NCBI RefSeq assembly: GCF_905147365.1
Contig: NC_056423.1
Coordinates: forward strand, 3,266,501 to 3,330,500
Length of the DNA stretch: 64,000 bases
Direction of reading: 5' to 3'
Source of the DNA: Aricia agestis
Lineage: Eukaryota > Arthropoda > Insecta > Lepidoptera > Lycaenidae
Shown here: one piece after another, positions 31,609 to 42,938 of the stretch
Position numbering within the stretch: position 1 is the stretch's first letter
Layout of the letters: every line of letters begins with the position of its first letter
Notes under the pieces: generated by a model
Seen by the model: the letters and a program-made list of their open reading frames with translations, nothing else
What the model was told of the DNA's origin: nothing
Databases searched by the model: none
Translations under genes and position numbers: made by a program

Positions 31609-32571
31609 TAGGCTAGACTGGGTACGGTTGTGCCAGGGAACGGTTGTGACAGTCGTCATAACAGCGAAACTATACGGAATATGGGGACGGGTGCTAAGAG
31701 AGAAAGACGCGTCTTGCAAGTCTGAATGCTTCTCCCAGCATTGCTTCCGCCAGCACTTGACGATAATGTTATCAGGGGCCTTCATTGCTTTTTAAGAGTC
31801 AAAAGTAGGTTTTCTTGCTTGATTTATTTCAATGTTTACTATTTTTTGTATGCAAATAGCCAATTTCGTTTATTTTCTTGTTATAAGTTGATCATTAGTA
31901 GTTAACTATAAGTGATTATTTTTTACGTAATTCGTTTAGCCGATTCGTGGCGCTTGTTTGATAATTAAAATTGTCTTGGGTACGGTTGTCAGTTGTGACA
32001 TATCTTATGGGTACGGTTGTGACATACATTTTTCCTATAATTTTTCTTAGATGTCTAAAAACGCTTGCAGGAGACCAAACGAGTGCAGGATATTATCAGT
32101 CAATACGACAATACTTACGAAGAAGTCAAACGTAGGACTTATTTACAGAGAACGGAGAAATTCATGAAATAAATCGGATGTTGTTGTTTTGGTTGATAAA
32201 TATGTTTAGAAATAGACTATGTTTTGATACGCTAGATGAATTTGTTTAGAATAAGATTATGATGTTTTATGGTACTTACATTTTTATTGAAATAAAAATC
32301 ATATAAAACATTTTTTTGTAGACGTCACTACCGACCACAACCACCGTCACAACCGTCCTTGGGTTGTGATCGGTTGTGACAATTTCCCTCCTTCTTTTAA
32401 ATTTGATTCCATGACTAATATATCGTATTTTAGCATGATATATATTAGTATTTTTATGTAGACAAATAAATAAACTATGGTTTGTGATAAAATTTTCCTA
32501 GCTAGGTGTAAATTTAACAAAATTATTGCCCTCCAAACCAAAAATGTCACAATCGTACCCAGTCTACCCTA
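31609..32571. mobile_element. Element P: TA-flanked, 959 bp, with reiterated GGTACGGTTGTGAC
   Basis: Element 31611-32569, ends GGCTAGACTGGGTACGGTTG and its inverse (two mismatches over ~22 bp), TA on both sides as for Tc1/mariner-type transposition. The motif GGTACGGTTGTGAC or close variants occurs near 31619, 31637, 31978 and 32009, and inverted or variant near 32336, 32360 and 32546. A 69-codon frame at 31586-31795 straddles the end and is not a recognisable transposase. Confidence 0.75.
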
Positions 32572-32745
32572 ATATTATGAATTTATTCTGTTACCATTAT
32601 CCACTCGTATGAACTACAAAAACATATGCTTCAGTTACTTTAATCTTCCAGTATATATTTAATAAAAGCAAAGCTGATGGACAGATGCACAGACCAAATC
32701 CTAAAAGCTAGAAACTTTACTCTGAGCCAACCCAGAACCCAATAC

Positions 32746-32910
32746 TTCTATACTAATATTATAAATGCGAAAGTGTGTCTGTCTGTCTATCCCTCTATCT
32801 GTCTCTCTGGCTGTATGTTACCTCTTCACTTCCAAATCTATTTTGCTGGAATTTAGAATGGTTTTTATCCCGGAAAAATGTAACGGAATTGCGGTCATCA
32901 TCTAACAGGT
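32746..32910 (+). mobile_element. Helitron-like element D, shortened copy
   Basis: TCTATACTAATATTATAAAT, a (CTGT)n stretch, TTTATCCCGGAAAAATGTAA, ending CGGTCATCATCTAA. Confidence 0.7.
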
Positions 32911-33269
32911 CATGAAAGTTTATACGCCATGAATACTTTAAGTTTTTGCTATGGCTAAAACCAATAAACAATTCGCCTACTTGTCAACCCTATTTCGATA
33001 TAATTGCGATCAAAAGTAATATCGAAGAATTTCACACTAACGGCTCTATACATACCATCGCTTCCTTATGCGCTGCCAAACTGTTATATCATTTGATTAA
33101 TTACTCAGCGAAATGATTTAAATTGCCCACTTACGTACAGATAATTACTTTATACACTAATAAGTAATAACTTTATTACGTTTATTATCAAAACAGGTAA
33201 AGTAATTAATTTTGGGACCATCGAATATTGTAATGGTTAATGCAAAATGTTTCTCTATTTTGAGGACTC
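32911..33269. other. No gene
   Basis: AT-rich, no family recognised. Confidence 0.45.
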
Positions 33270-33380
33270 ATTGTGCGTTGGTTTGGGTTCAGTGTACACT
33301 CAGAGGTAGTGGGTGCGATTTCCGCACTGAAGCCAACCAGTACTTGGAAACAACACCAAGTTTGGTTAGGGCAAACTCAA
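33270..33380 (+). mobile_element. tRNA-headed SINE fragment
   Basis: TGCGTTGGTTTGGGTTCAGT, a B-box-like GGGTGCGATTTCC, then CCAAGTTTGGTTAGGGCAA, the same body start as SINE B copy 3. Confidence 0.55.
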
Positions 33381-33659
33381 AAGCGCTTTGTCATAAGACA
33401 TAGAGTGACCTAAATTAAGGCTGGCAAAAAAATATTTCATAAGTATTATTAAAATATATTTTTTCTTTTCCGTCATTATTTATTTTGTAACATCTTTCAA
33501 AAATATAATTATTGTGTAGGCATAAAGAAATATCAATTAAACATGCTAACATGCGAAAACCATACAATTAACCAAGTGCGAAAATAATCTGAAAACTTTT
33601 AAAACAATTTCGCCATTATAGTGCATGCGCGAAAACCTAATTGTAGCCTTGCTAATAAA

Positions 33660-33745
33660 AATGAAAAAGTGTGGTTTCGTCACTTTAGGTGCTAACAGCT
33701 CCCGTTTGAACCCACGACCTTGGGGGAGCATCCCAGCTTTCTACC
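33660..33745 (-). mobile_element. tRNA-like SINE head
   Basis: Minus strand reads GGTGCGGTAGAAAGCTGGGA then GTCGTGGGTTCAAACGGGAG: A- and B-box-like. It does not fold into a convincing tRNA. Confidence 0.5.
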
Positions 33746-34087
33746 GCACCATCCTTTCCATTCGCTCGGCACCGCTCAGTTCATCTTGACGCGCCTCGAG
33801 CTGCGCCTGCGCCACGGTTAGTGCCAGCAGTCAAGCCGAAGACAAAAAAAAATCCGCTAACTCCCAAAGCGAAGTAACCCCAAAAATTAACAAAAAATTT
33901 CGCACATTTTTTTTTCATAATAATTGCGTTTATCTGGATTTAATCTTTGCGTAACTCAGCCTCCTAACCGTGGGAGCTGATTGTCTTTTTTACAAGTTAT
34001 GTGCATACAACGTAACATTTCAACGAGATTAAACGTGACGAATACGCGTTTTCAATTTTTTTTTTACCTAATCATTGCATTTTTTTA

Positions 34088-34178
34088 CTCTATAAAATAA
34101 CTTTTGCAGATTCTTCGGGTTGACTGTAACATCTAGTGTGTTTGAGTGATTTTGTGAATTGTGCCCAGAAAAAGAGCG
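34088..34178 (+). promoter_or_regulatory. Possible TATA promoter and non-coding first exon
   Basis: CTATAAAATAA at 34089-34099; about 30 bases later TTCTTCGGGTTGACTG could be the start of a transcript, and GAGCG|GTGAGT near 34178 is a good donor. No ATG between them. Resembles a short insect 5' UTR exon, but no following coding exon could be found in the window. Confidence 0.35.
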
Positions 34179-34244
34179 GTGAGTTTGTTCTTATTTTATT
34201 ATTATTTAAATGCAGAATAACTCTTACTGATTTGTAGAGCATTT

Positions 34245-34415
34245 TAGTGTCTAAACACACCATGCCGAAGCTCCGCGGCGGAAATTCCGCATGATTACGT
34301 CAACAATGCCAAACGCACACAATATAACGCGACGGAATTTCGGCATGGTGTGTCATCGGTAATTTAAAATACATTGTACGTGGAATCAAGCCGAACATAG
34401 AGTGTTTAGACACTA
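34245..34415. mobile_element. MITE R, copy 2, TA target site
   Basis: Element 34247-34413 (167 bp), ends GTGTCTAAACAC/GTGTTTAGACAC, TA at each side. Interior shared with 15516-15706. Confidence 0.85.
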
Positions 34416-34471
34416 AGGCCTGTATAAGTAGTCAGTACTCAAGATGCATCTCGGTCTCAAGACACGGTTCA

Positions 34472-34530
34472 GGCTCTGTGATTGGCTGGCTGTCAAAATT
34501 TAGACCAATCACAGAGCCTTAGTGTTACTC
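34472..34530. repeat. Small inverted-repeat element
   Basis: GGCTCTGTGATTGG ... CCAATCACAGAGCC, 14-bp arms around GCTGTCAAAATTTAG. Confidence 0.7.
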
Positions 34531-34739
34531 TAACTGCAGCATTCCGAGACGAATATTAATTAACTAATTGCGATTAAATGAACATTTTGACATTTAAAAC
34601 CATACAATATTATCTATCAAACTCTTCATTAAATCGAAGTTTAATCCTTCGATCGTGGATTCTTGGAAATCTATTGTTATTCTATTGTGTCTCGCTCACC
34701 AGTGAGCTTATGGGGCTTGATGGGTAAATTATTATTATT

Positions 34740-34903
34740 TACCCCGGCCGCACATTATCCGAATCTCTGATCAGAAAAATTCGGATGCCCCGCCATCTGT
34801 TCATACATTTGTTGTGGACTCCGCATAGTAACTCTGACGTGTCAAAATGTATGAGCGTCCGAATTTTTCTGATCAGTAATTCGGATAATGTGCGGCCGGG
34901 CTA
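34740..34903. mobile_element. MITE, TA target site
   Basis: Element 34742-34901 (160 bp); ~45-bp inverted ends (CCGGCCGCACATTATCCGAA, CTGATCAGAAAAATTCGGA); TA on both sides. Confidence 0.88.
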
Positions 34904-34936
34904 AATGCGGCAGTTACAGAACTATTGAAACCTCAT

Positions 34937-35100
34937 TAACGGCCGTTCCCAATATATGATCTATCTCTGGTTTTGCCCTACTAGAGATATGAATAGCTCA
35001 CATTAGACATTAGAGACATATATTTTATGTCAATTGTGAGCTATTCCTATCTCTAGTAGGGCAAAACCAGAGATAGATCAAATATTGGGAACGGCCGTAA
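34937..35100. mobile_element. MITE, TAA target site
   Basis: Element 34940-35097 (158 bp); ~60-bp arms (CGGCCGTTCCCAATAT, GGTTTTGCCCTACTAGAGAT); TAA flanks, Harbinger-like. Confidence 0.88.
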
Positions 35101-35172
35101 ATGTCTTGAGATTTTCACTTTAAGTAGTTTAAGTACTTTCAGTAGCTAACTTTAGGTATACCAGTAATTATG

Positions 35173-35219
35173 TTTTCTTGTAAACATATTGTGTAGTACC
35201 ACACATGTTTACAAGAAAA
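35173..35219. repeat. 15-bp hairpin
   Basis: TTTTCTTGTAAACAT at 35173-35187 and its inverse at 35205-35219. Confidence 0.9.
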
Positions 35220-36025
35220 ATAATTTTATAATTATTCAAAGGAAAATATTTATCGTGCACGTGTTTTTTTTTTAATTTTTATGGCTTATTTAATTTAATT
35301 TCACGCTGTTCTGCTTCGAAGACTTTTTGACCTTCGCATTACAAAAATAAAAATAAAATGTGGAATAATTAATAAACTATACGGTGAAAGAAAAATATTT
35401 TCAGGAAGTGTTTTATGCGACAATATGTTTTTTGCTGCCTTGATGTTTACTTAATTTACTTGTTACCATTATTGTTTATTACTCATTTACTCAGGTTTTA
35501 AGTAAATAATTAATATTAATACAATTTGGTGAAATATAATATTAAAATCCGTATGTTGCTCGCAAATTCGTCGCGCCAAAATATGTATGAAAATCTACAC
35601 GTCCTTTCACGTCCTTTCGCGAAAGCTACATTCACACCAAATTTCATCCAAATCAGTACATCGTTTTCAATATGAAGAGGATACACAGACATACACTTTC
35701 GCTTTCATATTAGTATATATTACGTAGAGTTCATTGTCGTTCGTTGTTTATTTATTACCTGCTTGATTAAGGGTAACAGTATTTTTATGTTAATTATAAT
35801 TAACAATACAACATACCTTGAAGGTCTACCTTCGTAACACAACACAACTGACTTTGGCCCAAATATTGTATTTTACGGCTTTAGATACTTTTTTTGAAAT
35901 ATTACTTCGCAACGCCGCTGCGCGAAAACTCGTTTGTCGCACGAAAACCGTAGAATTTTCCGGGATAAAAAGTATTCTATGGCGTTCCCCGGGACTTAAA
36001 GTATCTCCATACCAAATTTCAGGTT
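35220..36025 (-). repeat. Two D-like Helitron fragments, minus strand
   Basis: 35575-35720 ends with ACTTTCGCTTTCATATTAG. 35911-36025 has CGGGATAAAAAGTATTCTAT and CTCCATACCAAATTTCAG. 35220-35574 has no recognisable content. Confidence 0.55.
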
Positions 36026-37230
36026 TTGACTATTAAAAAATTGATCTCTTTCACGTAATTTTTGTCAAACTGCGCCAGAAGGAGGGTAATGTTTATCGAA
36101 AGTAGTAATACACATGTATGTATTATAATATTTATGTGTTTACTGTGAGAGTTACACTGGGTACATCAAAATGCAGTCGGGTGTATTGTTTGATATACCG
36201 TTTATACCATTTAATTTAATTTCTTTGTTTACATAAAATCAGAACTACAATAATATTAAGCCTATAATTATTATTGTAGTTCTGAGAAAAATCTACCAGA
36301 AAAATTTTAAAGGAAAATAATTATAAAGAAAATGTTATTTTTTTTTTATTATATACTTTAATATTACTTTAAATACTTATTAGTTATTACTTAATGCTTA
36401 TTAGTATAATCTATATTACATTATTTAACAATTGGACACAGTAAAACATGATATTCTGAGATATTATCTACTTATGCATAAAATTGTAAAACTACAATTA
36501 CTAAATATTTGGGTAACTTTATACGTAACAATTGTTAATTCATCTTCTAATGGTATAAATAATTATACATAGTTATTAAACATATTATTAAGAGGGTCAC
36601 GGATTTTAAACGTCAAGCAACACCGATCGCGGCGTGACATGTGATGGGTGACCGAGCGGAACTAAGTGAGCTATATTTTTTGCGTGGAATTTTAAATAAC
36701 TTGATAACATCATTGCAACTATTATAAGCCGATTTAACCGACTTTTAAATAGATCTTGAAGAAATCATAACTTCCAGTTTGTGGGTATATAATATAATAT
36801 TTTTGTATTTTAATTGTCTTAATATGATTTACGAGCAGAAAAATTAAATGTAACAATAGGATCTGCTTATTTCTATTAGAAATAAGCAAATCCTATTGTG
36901 TCGTCTTACTGTGTGTAAATTGTTATTGTGAATATTTCTTGTGCACAATAAAATATGATTAAATAAAATAAATAAATAAATGTAATTATACCATAGCTTT
37001 TATAATTTTATTTCATAAGTAACAAATACTTTGCTGTCGTGCTAGGGCTAATAATCCCACGCGCGGTATTACAAACAGATGGGCATCGTAACATGCGTGT
37101 ACTTAATACACGAGCTCATTACCGTGTGGTGTCTGGCAAGAGCGGTGGCGACTTTTATATTTTCGCCTCAAATCTAAACGGTTAGTCAAAAAAATTAAGT
37201 TAAAAACCAATATTTAAAAAAAAAAATATT
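36026..37230. other. No gene; two hairpins
   Basis: 36239-36287: TCAGAACTACAATAAT and its inverse around AAGCCTATAATT. 36854-36898: CAATAGGATCTGCTTATTTC and inverse, one mismatch, 3-nt loop. 37035-37150 is GC-richer and not identified. Confidence 0.55.
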
Positions 37231-37370
37231 AAATTTTATTAGTTTCGCTAAAAGTCGAGAGCCGCTGAACCGATTTGGCGAATTTTAGTCTTAAAATATT
37301 TGTGGATGTCCAGGGAAGGTTTATATAGGGAACTGGGAAGTGATAGGAAGTTTATCGGGTCAGTAAAATA
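37231..37370 (+). mobile_element. Helitron-like element F, copy
   Basis: GCCGCTGAACCGATTTGGCG, TTTTAGTCTTAAAATATTTG, CCAGGGAAGG; its 3' CTAG end is lost. Confidence 0.55.
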
Positions 37371-37463
37371 TAAACATTTTCATTCATTTCTGTGCCTCGT
37401 CAGCTTGATTAAATTATAGAATTACCTCAATTCAAGCAAAGCTTCGTTCCTATTGTTTTTTTA

Positions 37464-37510
37464 TATAGATTTGACAGGAAACAGACTGGCTGTTTCCTGT
37501 CAAATCTATA
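37464..37510. repeat. Perfect 21-bp hairpin, 5-nt loop
   Basis: TATAGATTTGACAGGAAACA and one more base, loop ACTGG, exact inverse. Confidence 0.95.
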
Positions 37511-37982
37511 ATATAAAAAAGTAAGCTTCTGTAGTTTTTTTTAAGCCCCGGCGAAAATATAATTCTCCTTATTTTTGTTACGTCACAAACAGCGTCACAC
37601 ATCCGTCAGAAAAAGTAGAGCCAACCCTAACCCCGGGCGCGCACTAGCGGCCAGGTCGCAGCCATCGAAAGTATGGTGTGGCCGCATACATCATCAAAAT
37701 CATCACCCTTTTCTTCTCCGAGTAATCTTATGACTTGTACCACGCTGTTTACTCTTCTGACCTCCCTTCACTGCCGCTTGACCGCCGGCGCTTCTCACGA
37801 AACAGTAGCGGACTCATTAGCCAAATATATCACTTATCGGAATGGACCAAGGTTTCGGAACTCATAGAGAACATTCTTTTATCGAGAAGAATCTTGGCCC
37901 TCAGACTTTTCATCATACATTCGTTAATCCTTACTTTGACAATTCAAATATCTAACGATAAAGCTATTGATATATTGATGAC
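37511..37982. other. No supported gene; GC-richer patch
   Basis: 37620-37860 is GC-richer and open in two plus frames (about 37673-37867 and 37735-37989), but neither peptide has a recognisable motif. Confidence 0.4.
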
Positions 37983-38158
37983 TAGATGACGCCCGCCGCC
38001 GTTGCGCCAAAATTTGTTAATCACGCGGGAACCGTACATTTTCCCAGGATAAAAAGTAGCCTATGTCTAATTTCAACAAAATCGTTTCAGCGGTTTGGGC
38101 GTGAAGAGGAAACAGACAGACAGACACACTTTCGCATTTATAATATTAGTATGTATGG
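37983..38158 (-). mobile_element. Helitron-like element D, minus copy
   Basis: CTAGATGACGCCCGCCGCCG (CTAG end) to ACTTTCGCATTTATAATATT, AGTATG at the right. Confidence 0.75.
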
Positions 38159-38295
38159 ATAAGATGCGATGAGTATGAAAAATATTTAGCGGTCCCCCCA
38201 AACTTTACTTTTTTTATCAAGTGTGTATATTTGTGAATCTTATATCCTTTTGTTAAAATTCTCCTGCGTAATATATTAATCGAGTTAATTATTTT

Positions 38296-38395
38296 TTAGG
38301 GTTCCGTACCCAAACGGGTAAAACGGGTAAAAAAACGGGAGCCTATTACGGAACCTTTCGTGCGCGAGTCCGACTCGTACTTGGCCGATTTTTTA
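38296..38395 (-). repeat. Repeat H, deleted minus copy
   Basis: TTTTAGGGTTCCGTACCC to GAGTCCGACTCGTACTTGGC: the two ends joined with nearly all the middle missing. Confidence 0.75.
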
Positions 38396-38401
38396 TTGAA
38401 A

Positions 38402-38476
38402 TAGTTCTCTCGACCTCTGGCGACCGAAGCTTCGCGACTCGCCAGGGGGTCGCACCCACAGGTTGAAAAACACTGT
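38402..38476 (-). repeat. hAT terminal fragment
   Basis: Minus strand reads CAGTGTTTTTCAACCTGTGG then GTGCGACCCCCTGGCGAG, a classic hAT end. Confidence 0.65.
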
Positions 38477-38784
38477 TTTGGAACGACATACAATCTGAAG
38501 TGGTTGAATCTTAATTGTAAGATATCGATCTACGAATAATAAAAACTAAATACTCAAAAATTATAACCATTGCGTAACTAATAAAGCTTCTCTAACGTTT
38601 TCCTTGTATCCAATGAGCAATGTACTCACGACTAAAGTTGCCAAATCGCACGCTACATTAGATGTTCATGAACATTGACCATAGAGCCTTTTGTACCTTT
38701 TACTTATCATTTTAATTCACATCCGTCTATTGTCCATGCATATTTAATATTTGTTAGGATATTACCTCTAAGAGGTGTAACAAA

Positions 38785-38870
38785 ACAAAGTTATAATACT
38801 TTAGAGCAGCCTTTCCCAAAGTGGGCGATAACGCCCCCTAGTGGGCGCTGAAGGTATAAAAGGTGCCGCT
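38785..38870 (+). repeat. MITE G end and hAT end, abutting
   Basis: 38785-38814 GGTGTAACAAAACAAAG ... ATACTTTAG is a G end; 38815 onward CAGCCTTTCCCAAAGTGGGC is the hAT end also seen at 12472. Confidence 0.55.
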
Positions 38871-38959
38871 TAGGTGCCGCACACACGGCACTTTTTACTT
38901 TGACATTTACTTGAACCTAGATAATATTTACATTGTAAAAGCTACAAACTATAAAAAAG

Positions 38960-39275
38960 TTTTTTTTTTAATAAAATAAGGCGGCAAACGAGCAAACGGG
39001 TCACCTGATGGAAAGCAACTTCCGTCGCCCATGAACACTCGCAGCATCAGAAGAGCTGCAGGTGCGTTGCCGGCCTTTTAAGAGGGAATCGGGTAATAGG
39101 GGTAGGTAGGAATGAGACGGGAAGGGAAGGAAAAGGGTAGGGGATTGGGCCTTCGGTAAACTCACTCTCTCGGCGAAACACAGCGCAAGCGTTGTTTCAC
39201 GCCGGTTTTCTGTGAGAACGTGGTATTTCTCCGGTCGAGCCGGCCCATTCGTGCCGAAGCATGGCTCTCCCACGT
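38960..39275 (-). mobile_element. SINE A copy, minus strand
   Basis: T-run, GGCGGCAAACGAGC ... ATGGCTCTCCCACG; the simple-repeat region is short here. Confidence 0.92.
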
Positions 39276-39386
39276 ATAAATAACGCTTAATTAATCACAC
39301 GCTTATTAAAGTAATAGGTAACGCTATTTAGCCGTAAACATTACACCATCGTGTGTGATGTGTTTTGGAATGTATTTGCTTACATA

Positions 39387-39412
39387 TCTTATATCTTTAA
39401 ACGAGCAATTCT

Positions 39413-39453
<41 letters not shown>

Positions 39454-39596
39454 GGAATCTCGGAATCGGCTCCAATGATTTTCCTAAAATTTAGTATATA
39501 GGGGGTTTCGGGGGCGATAAATCGATCTAGCTAGGAATCATTTTTAGAAAATGTCATTGTCATCGAATACCGAGCAAAGCTCGGTCAAATAGCTAG
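39387..39596 (+). mobile_element. Helitron-like element J, copy 2
   Basis: TCTTATATCTTTAAACGAGC, (TA)18 at 39415-39450, TTTCGGGGGCGATAAATCGA, hairpin CCGAGCAAAGCTCGG and CTAG at 39593-39596. The most complete, simplest copy of the family. Confidence 0.75.
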
Positions 39597-39714
39597 CACA
39601 TACAGATTACATTTAGTTATAAAAGTATTTAAAAATATAAAACAAAAAAAGAACCACCGTCCACCGCTATAAAACTTGAAATAATTAGATACTACGATAT
39701 ATTCCCTTCTTGGG

Positions 39715-39786
39715 GGGTCCGTCAAAAATGGGTCAAAAAATCCTCAAAGGGATCCGCCACCAAAAAAGTTTGAGAACCGCCGGTTA
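39715..39786 (-). repeat. hAT-like terminal fragment
   Basis: Minus strand CGGCGGTTCTCAAACTTTTT then TGGTGGCGGATCCCTTTG, the form of hAT ends. Confidence 0.55.
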
Positions 39787-40058
39787 GATGAACATTTGTT
39801 CAGTTTTCTTCTCTTCTATATCTTTGAATAAAGATTGATATGCGTGATAAAAGTTAGTATTACATCAACGAATCATCGATCACGATTCACAAATGTTTCT
39901 GAAAGTAACTATTTGTCGTTTGATGATTAAATCTAATCATTCTGAAACTATGATTACTTCTCATAATTCGAAAGTCATTGACAGTAATCGTGAAAGGTAC
40001 CTTTTTACCATCAAATACAGACTAAAAACCTATTTTCTTTCAATAAACAATGTGTAAG

Positions 40059-40356
40059 TACCATAAAGTTAACATACCTAGCGGAATAGAGCAACAATCT
40101 CGAGCTGTCAAACGAAACCGAAATGGTTTCATCTGTGTATAAAAACATGTGTACGTATACACTTACACAAGCATGATTGAACATGATTTCTATGAGACTA
40201 AATTGTCAACGTGCGGCACGTGCCAACTGGACGTCAAAAAAGAGTGCTGCTGTCATGTATCACACGTTTCTTTTTACCACGCAGTGTTACTGATAGTGAC
40301 ATCTCTCTTGCTCAGGCCTTTGTTTCTCTATACCGAGGTATATTAACTTTATGGTA
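40059..40356. mobile_element. MITE S, TA target site
   Basis: Element 40061-40354 (294 bp), ends CCATAAAGTTAACATACCT and an imperfect inverse, TA flanks. Contains CTAGCGGAATAGAGCAACAA, shared with 17788-17833. The 65-codon frame inside is not a known protein. Confidence 0.75.
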
Positions 40357-40689
40357 AATACCTAATTATTATCTATGTTGTTCCTTATTAATGTATGAAA
40401 TAACTATATAATACCAAATTATTACATTGTGTTATTTTATAATCACATCTGTGAATAAGACTATTGCAGCATTGCATAAACCTCATTGGTTTTAAATGCT
40501 GTTTAAGTTAAGTTTTTATAAGGAACATGCAAATATAATATTTATGAAAATTTTGCTATTAAAACGTTAAAAAAATATAAAAGAAAAGCCACTGCAAGGT
40601 TAATATTTTACAAAATATTGTTTTTTTACAAAAAATACGAATTAAAAGTAACTTGAAACGGAACGGATTTCAAAACATCAATCAGCGTT
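40357..40689. other. No gene
   Basis: AT-rich; no repeat family recognised. Confidence 0.45.
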
Positions 40690-40728
40690 CAGTGACGTCA
40701 CACATGCTATCCCCGCGTTCCATTTAGC

Positions 40729-41450
40729 GTTAAAAACGATCAAAATGGAGGCATTTTGAGCGTTTTGATCGTTTTTAACGGTACGATCAGCGTAGCTAGC
40801 ACGGGGTTTCCCAGTCGATTCTTCGGAAGAAAGTAATGGCAGTTTCTTTCCCATGTCTACATATCTTATTCCCGAGCATGGCACCACCCATCGACTTGAG
40901 TTTCAGTGGACAAAGACAAGAAACTCTTTCCATAGCAACCATTAAAGCAACGGCAATTATTTTTTTTTGACATTTAGTTTCTTGGTTCTTTTTTTTAATT
41001 ATGGCACCTCGGCTATAAAACCATGGCCAGTGTCGAGTAAATGGCGGCAAATTAAAAAAATCGACGTGTGAAATGACCTTGTCTATAGCCAGAATTATAG
41101 TTTTGATCTACGAAATACGAATAATAAAAACTAAGGAACTTTATTATTCGTAGTTTGTAGATCAAAACTATAATTCCGGCTATAGACAGGGTTGCTATAC
41201 ATCGATTTTTTGAATTTGCCGCCATTTACTCGACACTGGCCATGGTTTTATAGCCAAGTGCCATAATAAAAATAAAAACAGAATCAAGAAACTAAATGTC
41301 AAAAGCGGATCGTCATGCTTGACTTATAGATTTTCAAAAGCGAAAGATATCGAGATAGGAAAGAAACTTTTACTCAATGTTTTTCCGGTAAAACTGTCAA
41401 AATTTAGTTTCTTTCGTTTGTCTACGTGCTTGTGCTAGCTATGCTGGTGG
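40729..41450. mobile_element. Large foldback element centred near 41135
   Basis: Inner arms about 40970-41128 and 41140-41303 match closely in inverted orientation (CATGGCCAGTGTCGAGTAAA, TGGCGGCAAATT, CTATAGCC). Weaker symmetry extends to about 40790 and 41450 (TAGCTAGCAC on the outside). A separate 18-bp hairpin (CGTTAAAAACGATCAAAA) lies at 40729-40779. Frames here are products of the repeat. Confidence 0.7.
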
Positions 41451-41488
41451 GGCCATTGTCAATAATTGTCAAACGGGCAATTCCATAT

Positions 41489-42172
41489 GTGACTGACTCT
41501 ACATTTGATATGACTTGCGTTTTATTTTGTCATATATTATGGTTACTATCATGTTGTTAGTATGAATTTTAAGATGGCTTTGTAGCAAATAAAACAAGTT
41601 AACTTATGTAGAAAAAATGGTATACACTGTTGTTTTCAAATAGCATTTATTTAGTCAAACATAAACGTGACCGACACTACATGCAAAAGGAAGTCGTTTC
41701 CGAGAGTGTTTGTAAACACCAATAATCTTCGTCTCTGTGTGCTAAATAACTTTTTATTTTTATCGAAAGTGCATCATAATCTCATATCCTACTGCCAGAT
41801 TTTTGTGACAATTGCTTCCCATTTCCAGACATCGCAAAATTTTGGATTTCATTTGACTTTGAGGTGGTTTGGCAGGTTCTTAAAATAATAATTTAGCTTT
41901 CTGCTTCTCTCTCAGCTTTCTGTAGCTGTTTTCGCCATCTATCAGCAAAAATAACAAACAAAACGCTACTTTTGGGCATGATCGACTCTATAATGTGACC
42001 GACACTACAAAAATATTTTTTAGAGTGTTATAAAAAAAGATGACAAATTTTTAATGCCGGTATCATTTGAGTAACGCCGTCACGTAGGAAAGTTTCTAAT
42101 TTTGTTGATGTAAAAGTAATTTTACTGTAGTTATAGACAAAAGTAATGATTTTTATGTGACCGACACTACAA
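41489..42172 (+). repeat. Stretch delimited by TGTGACCGACACTACA direct repeats
   Basis: Copies at about 41668, 41995 and 42157, plus a variant TGTGACTGACTCTACA at 41489. All are in the same orientation. No ORF with a recognisable domain lies between them. Confidence 0.55.
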
Positions 42173-42938
42173 CTCGACACTGTTATCTTACAAGCCTATT
42201 ATATCTTTATAAAAATGAATTTTCTCGAATCTCAAAAGCTATATCGGTATTTAGTTGTTTGAACAATCAGTGTGTAACAAAATATGACAAGAATTTAAAA
42301 TAGATAACGTGAAAACTAAGTCAGAACTTCATCACACAAAACCACACTAAGCCGATCTCACGACATCATCTCATAAATGGCAGCTTTGCTAGAAAAGTAA
42401 TGCTTAGAAATTGTTGCTTCTATAAAATCTTAATAGTACCATAATGTTGTGACTATAATTAAGTATTTTTAATACCAAAATCAGGTATTTATTTTTTTAC
42501 TTTATGGTAGACTTTTACATGGAACTGCCCAAACAGTAGTGACGTCATTTATTTTGTGGAAGTCCAGGGAAGGTTTGTCTTAGTAAAAAAGTGATACGAT
42601 GTTCATCGGATCATTTTGTTTATTAATAAAATAATACGATAAAATTCTCAAAACGCTTTTTTTCTGAAAAGATAAACATTTTATCATTTGCCTTCCAAAA
42701 ATATCAACAAACCCTCATTTAACAATTGATAACCGCGCAGAAAAGTAGGTAAAAATATATCTTACAATTTAACGTCAAACTGCAATTTAGATAAATAATA
42801 AAGTTACAAAATAATGATGTTGTTGTAAAAGTCAAACACGAGAACATAATTGACAAATGGCACTGGCAGACATTATTAGCACCAGCGCACACTAGCGACG
42901 AGAGCATAAAGTCCATACGACTTAGATCGAATCAAAAT
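42173..42938. other. No gene; F fragment
   Basis: 42545-42620 holds GGAAGTCCAGGGAAGG and TTCATCGGATCA of element F. Otherwise no recognisable content. Confidence 0.45.

Noticed and set aside
31586..31795. 69-codon frame as a host exon
   Set aside because: It crosses the boundary of element P and has no recognisable protein features.
37673..37989. Two overlapping plus frames in a GC-richer patch
   Set aside because: No motif, no consistent splice signals, frames overlap each other.
40149..40346. 65-codon frame
   Set aside because: Lies wholly inside MITE S.
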